Shown piece after piece: positions 30,170 through 36,092 of a stretch of 36,092 nt of DNA; position 1 is the stretch's first letter, and every line of letters begins with the position of its first letter. The DNA lies in assembly GCA_964420405.1 (NCBI GenBank), contig CAYQTL010000044.1, positions 1 through 36,092 on the forward strand. The letters are read 5' to 3'. Both the position numbers and the translations under genes were made by a program. The stretch is from CAYQTL01 sp964420405. GTDB lineage: Bacteria > Acidobacteriota > Thermoanaerobaculia > Thermoanaerobaculales > Sulfomarinibacteraceae. Under the pieces are notes generated by a model that saw nothing but the letters and a program-made list of their open reading frames with translations, did not search any database and was not told the DNA's origin.

Positions 30170-33100
30170 AGTGGAAGTCGTGGCTGGCGATCGCGGCCTC
30201 CGCGCTGAGCCGCTCGAGCCGGCGCGCCTTCACCGACAGGGTCCCGTCCTGCTTCTGGAGGTGGCCCTCGATCAGCAGCAGCGGCGAACCGACCACCGTC
30301 GAGCGGTTCTCCCGGAACAGGTCGGGACGCAGGATCGCCTGCACGGTGCCGGTCTCGTCCTCCAGCGTCAGGAACACGAACCCCTTGGCGGTGCCGGGCC
30401 GCTGGCGGACGATCACCGCTCCCGCGACGCGGACCGGCGCGCCGTCCTCCAGCTCCGCGAGACGGTCCATCGGCGTCACGCCGCGGCGCGCGACCTGCTC
30501 CCGCAGGTAGCTCATCAGGTGCGGCCCGGTGGTCAGGTGGAGGCCGCCGTAGTCGGCGGCGGTCTGCTCGAAGGCGTCCATCTCGGGCAGCGGCGAGGAC
30601 GTCTCCGGCGGCAGCCCCGCGAGCAGCGGGCCGCGGCGGCCGGCGACCTCCGACACCTGCCACAGCGCCTGGCGGCGCTCGAGACCGAGCGACGCCATCG
30701 CGCCGACGTGGGCGAGCAGCTCGAGCTGGTCGCGGCCGAGCCCGCAGCGGCCGGCGAGGTCGGCGACGTCGCGGAACCGGCCCCGCCTCCGCTCCGCCTC
30801 GATCCGCTCGCCGGTCTCGCGGCGCAGGCCGTGGACCCAGCGCAGCCCGATCCGGACGCCGCCCGCCTCCCACCCGCACCGCCAGCCCGAGCGGTTCACG
30901 TCGACCGGGTGGAACCCGACGCCGTGGCGCTGGCCGTCCTTGACCAGGGTCGCCGGGTGGTAGAACCCCATCGGCCAGGCGTTCAGCAGGCCGGCGTAGA
31001 ACGCCGCCGGGTGGTGGCGCTTGAGGTAGGCCGACGCGTACACGATGAGCGCGAAGCTCGCCGAGTGGGACTCGGGGAAGCCGTACAGCGCGAACGAGGT
31101 GATCGAGTGGACGATCTCGTCCTGGGTGGCGCCGGTGATGCCGTTGGCCGCCATCCCGGCGCGCAGGTCGTGCTCGATCTTCGCCATCCGCTCCCGCGAG
31201 CGCTTGAACCCCATCGCGCGCCGCAGCTCCTCGGCCTGGCCGCCCGAGAACCCGGCCGCGACCATCGCGACCCGCAGCAGCTGCTCCTGGAACAGCGGCA
31301 CGCCGAGGGTCCGCTCGAGCACCGGCTGCAGGCTCGGGTGGGGGTAGGTGACCTTCTCCCGGCCCTGACGGCGCTCGAGGTACGGGTTCGTCATGTTGCC
31401 GACGATCGGCCCCGGCCGGATGATCGCCACCTGGACCACCAGGTCGTAGAAGGTGCGCGGCCGGTTGCGGGGCAGCGACGCCATCTGGGCGCGGCTCTCG
31501 ATCTGGAACACCCCGGCGGTGTCGGCGGCGCGGATCATCTCGTAGGTCGCCGGGTCGTCGGGGGGCAAATGGGCGAGGTCGACGTCGACCCCCTCGTGCT
31601 CCCGGATCATCGGGATCGCCTCCTCGAGAGCCGCCAGCATGCCGAGACCGAGCAGGTCGATCTTGATGATCCCGAGGTCGGCGCAGTCGTCCTTGTCCCA
31701 CTGGATGACGGTGCGGCCCTCCATGGCGGCGGGCTCCAGCGGCACCACCTCGTCGAGGCGGCCGGCGGCGACCACCATCCCGCCCGAGTGCTGTCCGAGG
31801 TGCCGCGGCAGCCCCTGGATCTCCCACCACAGCCGCTTGAACAGGCCGACCCGCGGCGACGCCGGGTCGAGGCCGACGGTGGCGAGCTCGGCGTCGAGGT
31901 CCCGCGCACCCTCCCTGATCTCCACCGAGGCGTGACGGCCGAGCCGCTTGGAGATCCGGTCGACCTGGTCGAGGGAGAAGCCGAGCGTCTTGCCGACCTC
32001 GCGTGCCGCCGAGCGGTCGCGGTAGGTGATGACGGTGGCGGTCATGCCGGCGCCGTGGGGGCCGTACCGGCGGTAGACGTACTGGATCACCTTCTCGCGC
32101 TGCTCGCCCGACGGCAGGTCGAGGTCGATGTCGGGCCACTCGCCCCGTTCCTCGGACAGGAACCGCTCGAACAGCAGCTCCATCTTCACCGGGTCGACGG
32201 CGGTGATCGACAGCGCGTAGCACACCGCCGAGTTGGCGGCCGAGCCGCGCCCCTGGACCATGATCCCCTCGCGCTGGCAGAACCGGACGAGGTCCCACAC
32301 GATCAGGAAGTAGCCCGCCAGGTCGAGCTTCGCGATCAGCGCCAGCTCTTTCTCGAGCTGCGCCTGGGCCTTCGCCGTCAGCGGCCGGAACCGGGCGCGG
32401 GCGCCGGCCCAGGTGACCTGGCGCAGGTATGACGCCGGCGTCTCGCCGGGGGGCAGCGGGTAGCCGGGAAACCGGTAGCCGAGGTCGTCGAGGGTGAAGG
32501 ACAGCCGGTCGGCGAGCTCGGCGGCGCCGGCCACCGCCCGCGGCAGGTCGGCGAACCGCGCCGCCATCCCGCCGGGGGAGCGCAGGTGGCGGCCGCGGTG
32601 GGCCTCCAGCAGCCGTCCCGCCCGGTCGAGGGTGGCGCCCTCGCGGATGCAGGCGAGCACGTCGGCCAGCTCCTTGTGGGCCAGGGCCGCGTAGCGCACG
32701 CCGCCGGTCGCCACCACCGGCAGCCGCAGCCGCCGCGCCAGGCCGAGCACCGCCAGGTTGCGGTGCTCCTGGGCGCGCAGGCCGTGGCGCTGGAGCTCGC
32801 CGGCGACGCGGCCGTCGAACAGGTGCACGAGCCGCTCGAGCGTGCGGCGGGCGGCGTCGAGGCCGCGGTGCTCGAGCCGCTGGGCGAGCACCCCCTCGGC
32901 GCCGCCCGTCAGGCAGTACAGCCCCTCGGCGTGGGCCGCCACCTGCTCCCAGGTCGCGCGGGCGTGGCCCTTGTCGCGGCCCCGCGCGGCCTCGGTCAGC
33001 AGCCGGCACAGGTTGCGGTAGCCGCGCCGGTCCTCCGCCAGCACCGTCAGCCGCGGCACCGGGGTGCCGACCGGCAGCGGCTCGGGGACCAGTCCGAGCG

Positions 33101-33419
33101 GGCCGGTCCGCTCGCGATCTCCGATCCCGTTCCCGATCCCGTTCCCGATCCCGATGTTCTCCTCCAGGGTTCCCTGCGACGTCCCGCCCCTCGACCCGTA
33201 CCTCTCCTCCAGCACCACCTCGCACCCGACCAGCGGCCGGATCCCCGCCTCCCGCGCCGCCTTGAAGAACCGCGGCGCGCCGGACAGCCCGTTGCGGTCC
33301 ACCAGCGCCACCGCCGGCAGCCCCAGCGCCGCCGCCCGGTCGACCAGGTCCTCCGGCAGCGACGCCCCCTCCAGGAACGAGAACGCCGACGAGGCGTGGA
33401 GCTCCGCGTACCGGGTCAT
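30168..33419 (-). CDS. dnaE2: Error-prone DNA polymerase DnaE2
   Basis: 1083 residues, normal for DnaE2, the C-family polymerase that performs damage-induced translesion synthesis with ImuB. N-terminal PHP domain (A-E-L-H-A-S-S-A-F-S-F-L-E-G-A-S, residues 5-20), palm with G-R-G-S-A-A-N-S-A and the catalytic P-D-I-D-L-D-L-P near 428-435, then P-G-P-I-V-G-N-M and F-Q-E-Q-L-L. A C-terminal OB fold (G-F-V-F-L-T-L-E-D-E-T-G) and the terminal S-H-D-F-H follow; DnaE2 proteins typically end in a similar xRDFx motif. Residues 89-101 (I-G-I-G-N-G-I-G-N-G-I-G-D) are encoded by a hexamer arm inserted in frame within the PHP domain, in a loop between G-C-E-V-V-L-E-E and L-T-V-L-A-E-D. ATG 33419 has only a poor purine site; another arm lies about 20 bp upstream. 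Confidence 0.95.
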   Translation of the reverse strand: MTRYAELHASSAFSFLEGASLPEDLVDRAAALGLPAVALVDRNGLSGAPRFFKAAREAGIRPLVGCEVVLEERYGSRGGTSQGTLEENIGIGNGIGNGIGDRERTGPLGLVPEPLPVGTPVPRLTVLAEDRRGYRNLCRLLTEAARGRDKGHARATWEQVAAHAEGLYCLTGGAEGVLAQRLEHRGLDAARRTLERLVHLFDGRVAGELQRHGLRAQEHRNLAVLGLARRLRLPVVATGGVRYAALAHKELADVLACIREGATLDRAGRLLEAHRGRHLRSPGGMAARFADLPRAVAGAAELADRLSFTLDDLGYRFPGYPLPPGETPASYLRQVTWAGARARFRPLTAKAQAQLEKELALIAKLDLAGYFLIVWDLVRFCQREGIMVQGRGSAANSAVCYALSITAVDPVKMELLFERFLSEERGEWPDIDLDLPSGEQREKVIQYVYRRYGPHGAGMTATVITYRDRSAAREVGKTLGFSLDQVDRISKRLGRHASVEIREGARDLDAELATVGLDPASPRVGLFKRLWWEIQGLPRHLGQHSGGMVVAAGRLDEVVPLEPAAMEGRTVIQWDKDDCADLGIIKIDLLGLGMLAALEEAIPMIREHEGVDVDLAHLPPDDPATYEMIRAADTAGVFQIESRAQMASLPRNRPRTFYDLVVQVAIIRPGPIVGNMTNPYLERRQGREKVTYPHPSLQPVLERTLGVPLFQEQLLRVAMVAAGFSGGQAEELRRAMGFKRSRERMAKIEHDLRAGMAANGITGATQDEIVHSITSFALYGFPESHSASFALIVYASAYLKRHHPAAFYAGLLNAWPMGFYHPATLVKDGQRHGVGFHPVDVNRSGWRCGWEAGGVRIGLRWVHGLRRETGERIEAERRRGRFRDVADLAGRCGLGRDQLELLAHVGAMASLGLERRQALWQVSEVAGRRGPLLAGLPPETSSPLPEMDAFEQTAADYGGLHLTTGPHLMSYLREQVARRGVTPMDRLAELEDGAPVRVAGAVIVRQRPGTAKGFVFLTLEDETGTVQAILRPDLFRENRSTVVGSPLLLIEGHLQKQDGTLSVKARRLERLSAEAAIASHDFH
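33120..33156 (-). repeat. Lone hexamer arm in frame inside dnaE2
   Basis: Plus strand: TCCGAT, CCCGTT, CCCGAT, CCCGTT, CCCGAT, CCCGAT, then G. Six units, ends identical to those of the other minus-polarity arms (TCCGAT outside, CCCGAT-G inside). Its length, 36 bp, keeps the dnaE2 frame and encodes alternating Gly with Ile/Asn. Confidence 0.85.
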
Positions 33420-33437
33420 GAGCCCGTCCCCGATCCA

Positions 33438-33651
33438 TCCGATCCCGATCCCGATGGTCTTGCGCGCTCGAGGTCGGATGGACTCTCGGAAATGGGGGAG
33501 TGCCTTCTGGAGGGTCTGGCGAGTACGACCGCTCCCCGGACTCCGTCCAGCTCAGACCGCGATCCGACGTTGCTGTCCTGCTCGAACGTACGAGGAAGTC
33601 TGGACGTGCAGGAACATCGGGATCGGGAACGGGAACGGGATCGGGATCGGA
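33438..33651. repeat. Inverted pair of hexamer arms, 158-bp core, between imuB and dnaE2
   Basis: Left arm 33438-33456: TCCGAT, CCCGAT, CCCGAT, G. Right arm 33615-33651: C, ATCGGG, ATCGGG, AACGGG, AACGGG, ATCGGG, ATCGGA. The 158-bp core has no gene but a nested inverted repeat GTCGGAT (33473) / ATCCGAC (33562) and a near-palindrome CTCGAACGTACGAG (33581-33594). Just past the right arm, an 18-bp tandem duplication starting GGGATCGGAGCTGA (33643-33678) takes the arm end with it and reaches the imuB stop. No target duplication could be recognised. Confidence 0.8.
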
Positions 33652-33677
33652 GCTGACGCAGGGATCGGAGCTGATCG

Positions 33678-35258
33678 CTAGTCATACAGCCCGTCCGCGA
33701 ACCACTCGCCGTCGTCGCGCTGGCGGTAGATCCGGTACAGGTCGCCGCCGGACAGCTCGACGTCCCAGTAGTCCCGCGCCACCGGCGCCTCGCTCCACCA
33801 GCCGTCCTCCAGCTCCCACGGCCCCGACGCGATCCGCACCAGCCCCTGGACCCGAGGGGTCGCGCCCGGCGCCGAGGACACCGACACCAGCCTCCGGATC
33901 CCGCCGTCCGCGACCGCCGCCTCGGCGTCCGCACCGGCGGCGGGGTAGCGCCCGTCGCCTCCTCCCTCCGCCTCCTCGGCGATCACCTCCAGCGGCACCG
34001 GCGGCCGCAGCACCCGCACCGCCAGCAGGCCGCGGCCGCGGCGGGGCTCCGGACGGGACCCCGGCGACGGCGGCGGCTCGAACGGCGCCGAGGCGAACCG
34101 CTCCGGCCGGTGGCCGTCCACCGTCCGCGGCGAGGCCACGTTGTCGAGGCCGAGCCGCGCCGCGAGCCGGCCGAGGGTCGCCGCGAGCCGGTCCGGCGAC
34201 AGCTCAGGCGGCCCGAACAGGGTCAGCTGGCCGCGCCGCGGCCGGTCGGGGTGCAGCACGCACCGGAACGCCGTCACCGGCGCCCGCGCCGGCCGCGCCT
34301 CGAGCTCGAGCCGCAGCAGCCCGGCGAGGGCGTCCACGTCGCGGGTGGGGGAGGGCAGCCGCACGCCGCGCCGCTCGCGGCCGTCGGGCTCCAGCTCGAG
34401 CTCGAGCTCCATCAGGGTGCACGCCAGGTCGGCCGCGGCGAGCCGGTCGCGCGCCCGCTCGAGCGCCTGCCGGACGGCGTACAGCAGCGGCTCCACCGTC
34501 ACCACCGGCCACTCCAGCTCCATCCCCTCGTCGACGGTGCGGGCCGGGTGGACCGGCATCAGCGGCCGCGGGTCGACCCCGCATGCCGCCCGGTGGGCCG
34601 CCCGGCCGGCCGCGCCGAGCCGCGCCGCGACCCGGTCGGCGGGCAGCTGCGCCAGCTCGCCGAGGGTTTTCACCCCCCAGCGCAGGAAGGTGTCCGCCAG
34701 CCGCCGCTCGAGGCCGAGCCGGGCGAGGGGGAGCGGCGCCAGGAACCCCGCCTCCTCGCCGGGCGGCACCACCGTCGGACCGTCGGGCCGGTGCGCGGCG
34801 AGCCGCGCCGCGAGCTTGGTGGTGGCGACGCCGACCCACACCACCAGCCCGAGCCGCTCGCCGGCGGCGGCGGCGAGGCACGCCATGTCGCGCTCGCCGT
34901 CCGGGCCGGGGAACAGCCGGCCCATGTCGCCGACGTCGGCGTAGACCTCGTCGGGGGCCGCGTCCTCGACCCGCGGCGACAGGCTCCACGCGGTCTCGAG
35001 GAGGGCGTCGTGGGCGGAGCGCTCGGCGGCGGGGTCGCGGCCCCTCGCCACCAGGTCGGGCAGGATGCCCCGCGCCTGGGCGAGCGACATCCCCGGCCGC
35101 ACCCCGAACCGCCGCGCCTCCTTCGCCGGCGCCGCCACCCGCGCCGCCGCCCCGTCGCCGTCGCACACCACCACCGCCTTGCCCGTCAGCTCCGGCTCCG
35201 CCCGCAGCCGCGCCGCCAGCGGGAACAGCGGAACGTGGAGGCACGCGATCCGGGTCAT
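33678..35258 (-). CDS. imuB: ImuB-like Y-family polymerase homologue
   Basis: 526 residues. Y-family fold with an N-terminal palm, a central little-finger-like region and an extended C-terminus, as in ImuB, the scaffold that brings DnaE2 to the sliding clamp. Start of the palm (I-A-C-L-H-V-P-L-F-P-L-A) lacks the first catalytic acidic residue found in DinB (D-M-D-x-F), while the D-E-V-Y-A-D-V segment keeps the second acidic pair; loss of catalytic acids is a hallmark of ImuB. A clamp-binding motif Q-L-T-L-F is near residue 343. ATG 35258 is chosen because the family start follows directly; upstream in-frame sequence runs into repeats. An imuA gene, usual just upstream, is not in the window; a four-helix-bundle gene occupies that place. 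Confidence 0.9.
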   Translation of the reverse strand: MTRIACLHVPLFPLAARLRAEPELTGKAVVVCDGDGAAARVAAPAKEARRFGVRPGMSLAQARGILPDLVARGRDPAAERSAHDALLETAWSLSPRVEDAAPDEVYADVGDMGRLFPGPDGERDMACLAAAAGERLGLVVWVGVATTKLAARLAAHRPDGPTVVPPGEEAGFLAPLPLARLGLERRLADTFLRWGVKTLGELAQLPADRVAARLGAAGRAAHRAACGVDPRPLMPVHPARTVDEGMELEWPVVTVEPLLYAVRQALERARDRLAAADLACTLMELELELEPDGRERRGVRLPSPTRDVDALAGLLRLELEARPARAPVTAFRCVLHPDRPRRGQLTLFGPPELSPDRLAATLGRLAARLGLDNVASPRTVDGHRPERFASAPFEPPPSPGSRPEPRRGRGLLAVRVLRPPVPLEVIAEEAEGGGDGRYPAAGADAEAAVADGGIRRLVSVSSAPGATPRVQGLVRIASGPWELEDGWWSEAPVARDYWDVELSGGDLYRIYRQRDDGEWFADGLYD

Positions 35259-35284
35259 GAAGGCAGCGACTCCCTGCTCCGCGC

Positions 35285-35677
35285 TCAGTCCGATCCCGAT
35301 CCCGATCCCGATCCCGTTCCCGATGGGATGAGTGCTCGGACCATCGCTGTCAGCATCGCCACGATTCGGAGCAGGAGCTGACGTCCGTCCGCCACCCGAT
35401 CGTCGGTTACCAGAGCGAGTCGGCGACAGACGTCGAGAATCGCGGCACACTCCGTGGCTGAACGCAGTGCCATGCGATAGAACCGGGCCTTGTCAGCGCG
35501 GCTGTACTCGCCGGCTCCCTCCGCGATGTTGAGTGGGATCGAGATGGAAGCTCTTCGGAGCTGGTTGGCGAGGCAGGACTGACCGCTCGGCAGATCATCG
35601 ACGAGGGTGGAGGACGCTCCGACGAACTCGATCGCGGCGTGGTAGACGTCGAGGCGTTCATGGTCGAAGACGGTCAT
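35285..35677 (-). CDS. Four-helix-bundle protein (S23 / 23S rRNA-IVP / Avd-like family)
   Basis: 130 residues. Family features: N-terminal H-E-R-L-D-V-Y-H-A-A-I-E-F, then L-A-N-Q-L-R-R-A-S-I-S-I-P-L-N-I-A-E-G-A-G, F-Y-R-M-A-L-R-S-A-T-E-C-A-A-I-L-D and R-I-V-A-M-L-T-A-M, the four helices of S23 proteins. Members are encoded in intervening sequences of some 23S rRNA genes, in many chromosomes as orphan genes, and as Avd in diversity-generating retroelements, where a basic barrel binds nucleic acid. The last ~10 residues (G-T-G-S-G-S-G-S-G-S-D) are encoded by a hexamer arm. The gene sits exactly between two inverted arms, 27 bp upstream of imuB. Start ATG 35677 has a GGAG site. No reverse transcriptase or variable repeat is visible here. 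Confidence 0.9.
   Translation of the reverse strand: MTVFDHERLDVYHAAIEFVGASSTLVDDLPSGQSCLANQLRRASISIPLNIAEGAGEYSRADKARFYRMALRSATECAAILDVCRRLALVTDDRVADGRQLLLRIVAMLTAMVRALIPSGTGSGSGSGSD
35289..35325 (-). repeat. Left hexamer arm of the four-helix-bundle element
   Basis: TCCGAT, four CCCGAT/CCCGTT units in the order AT, AT, AT, TT, then CCCGAT and G: six units. It forms the 3' end of the four-helix-bundle coding sequence on the minus strand and is the inverted partner of the arm at 35722-35758. Confidence 0.9.
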
Positions 35678-35721
35678 CGGAAGGCTCCGGGGTGCCGGTA
35701 TGAGCCGGTCGGATACGAGAG

Positions 35722-35758
35722 CATCGGGATCGGGATCGGGATCGGGAACGGGATCGGA
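35722..35758 (+). repeat. Right hexamer arm of the four-helix-bundle element
   Basis: C, four ATCGGG, AACGGG, ATCGGA: six units, 45 bp upstream of the four-helix-bundle start codon. With the left arm it makes a 36-bp inverted repeat with two offset AACGGG variants around a 396-bp core. Confidence 0.9.
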
Positions 35759-35776
35759 GGAGAGAACACTGTCTCC

Positions 35777-35893
35777 TCACAGCGCGAACGCCAGGGCGAG
35801 GAACGCGAAGGACGCGGCGGCGAGGGCGACGGCCTCGAGGGTGAGACGGACGGGGGAGACGGCGGCGAGCTCGTTGTCACACGACTTCGACAC
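35777..35893 (-). CDS. 38-residue single-helix membrane protein
   Basis: Translates as a short polar start (M-S-K-S-C-D-N-E-L), a linker and one hydrophobic Ala/Leu/Phe helix (about residues 17-38) running to the C-terminus. Start GTG 35893 has GGAGGTG five bases upstream, one of the better ribosome-binding sites in the window, and the third codon positions are almost all G or C. It overlaps the end of the upstream frame by 17 bp, which suggests translational coupling. No family recognised. Tail-anchored topology would fit. Confidence 0.55.
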   Translation of the reverse strand: MSKSCDNELAAVSPVRLTLEAVALAAASFAFLALAFAL

Positions 35894-36092
35894 GGGACAC
35901 CTCCTCGGACTGGTTCTGCTCACGGTCGGGACGGGCGGCCGGGCGCTCGAAGGCGGCCTCGGGCAGGGTCAGACGGGCGATGGCGCGGGCGTGGGCGCGG
36001 TGGCCGCGGCGGCGGGCGAGCTCGAGCGGCGCCTCGAGGCCGGCGAGCAGCCGGCGGGCGCCGGCGGCGCCGGTCCAGCGGCCGCGATAAAA
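35877..36092 (-). CDS. C-terminal part of an unknown protein (cut by window edge)
   Basis: 71 residues are visible, open to the window end, with strong C/G bias at third positions as in real genes here. The sequence is helical and rich in Ala, Arg and Leu (W-T-G-A-A-G-A-R-R-L-L-A, then I-A-R-L-T-L-P-E-A-A-F-E-R) with a polar, acidic C-terminus. The stop lies inside the 38-residue gene. I do not recognise it; its place upstream of imuB is where imuA would be expected, but nothing in it identifies ImuA. Confidence 0.55.
   Translation of the reverse strand, partial: FYRGRWTGAAGARRLLAGLEAPLELARRRGHRAHARAIARLTLPEAAFERPAARPDREQNQSEEVSRVEVV

Noticed and set aside
30058..33438. A 1126-residue frame parallel to dnaE2
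   Set aside because: It is the frame-shifted shadow of dnaE2; no domain features.
33581..33594. LexA/SOS box upstream of dnaE2 (CTCGAACGTACGAG)
   Set aside because: The near-palindrome resembles no LexA consensus closely enough, and its position within an arm-pair core makes chance or element-internal symmetry as likely.
35285..35677. Diversity-generating retroelement based on the Avd-like protein
   Set aside because: No reverse transcriptase, template repeat or variable repeat could be found in the window.
35289..35758. Target-site duplication around the four-helix-bundle element
   Set aside because: Bases flanking the outer ATCGGA/TCCGAT ends (…CTCAG and GGAGA…) do not match; the same holds for 33438-33651.

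Overview
The window is very GC-rich, gene-dense DNA from a Gram-negative bacterium. It carries a lipoprotein with a TonB-like C-terminus, an outer-membrane beta-barrel protein, a cbb3 oxidase and an imuB-dnaE2 pair. A secreted protease ends in an 'FEDGFESGNTSAW'-type tail, which I associate with secreted proteins of Acidobacteriota (Thermoanaerobaculia-like) and some other Gram-negatives. The phylum assignment is an inference with low to moderate confidence. No rRNA, tRNA, CRISPR array or recognisable transposase was seen.

Layout. (1) 63-3012: a YgfZ-type folate-binding protein fused to TPRs, convergent with pepT. (2) 3013-3811: an 800-bp repeat-rich spacer. (3) 3812-9664: a tightly overlapped cbb3 oxidase operon, ccoS-ccoN-ccoO-ccoP(monohaem)-ccoI, plus a new His/Cys-rich membrane protein. 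(4) 9781-16326: a zinc-ribbon miniprotein, a secreted serine protease, a frameshifted methyltransferase, a TonB-like lipoprotein, a beta-barrel protein, a YihY/BrkB membrane protein and an NDH-2-like dehydrogenase. (5) 16721-28818: a secreted fasciclin protein, then a long minus-strand operon for membrane lipid modification and light or oxidative stress. That operon runs FAD oxidoreductase, DUF1365, two CFA-synthase-like methyltransferases, DUF1295, class II photolyase, SDR-DUF2867 and esterase. It is divergent from an SRPBCC protein, a CbiX-like small protein and a MerR regulator with the full set of B12-binding residues of CarH/LitR photoreceptors. Two sigma70-like promoters face apart across an AT-rich operator region, so the block looks like a light-regulated lipid/photorepair regulon. 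(6) 28913-30025: a DsbA-like protein. (7) 30168-36092: dnaE2 and imuB, a four-helix-bundle (S23/Avd-like) gene, a 38-residue membrane protein and the end of another gene.

The most unusual feature is a dispersed element built on hexamer arms, C-(ATCGGG/AACGGG)n-ATCGGA. The arms have a fixed polarity and recurrent end units. They occur singly (including in frame inside dnaE2 and inside the His/Cys-rich membrane protein) and as inverted pairs around a core. Most cores are short and non-coding (about 92-158 bp). One core, at 35326-35721, holds the four-helix-bundle protein gene. This resembles REP/BIME or MITE organisation, with the S23-like gene as the only protein carried by the family in this window.
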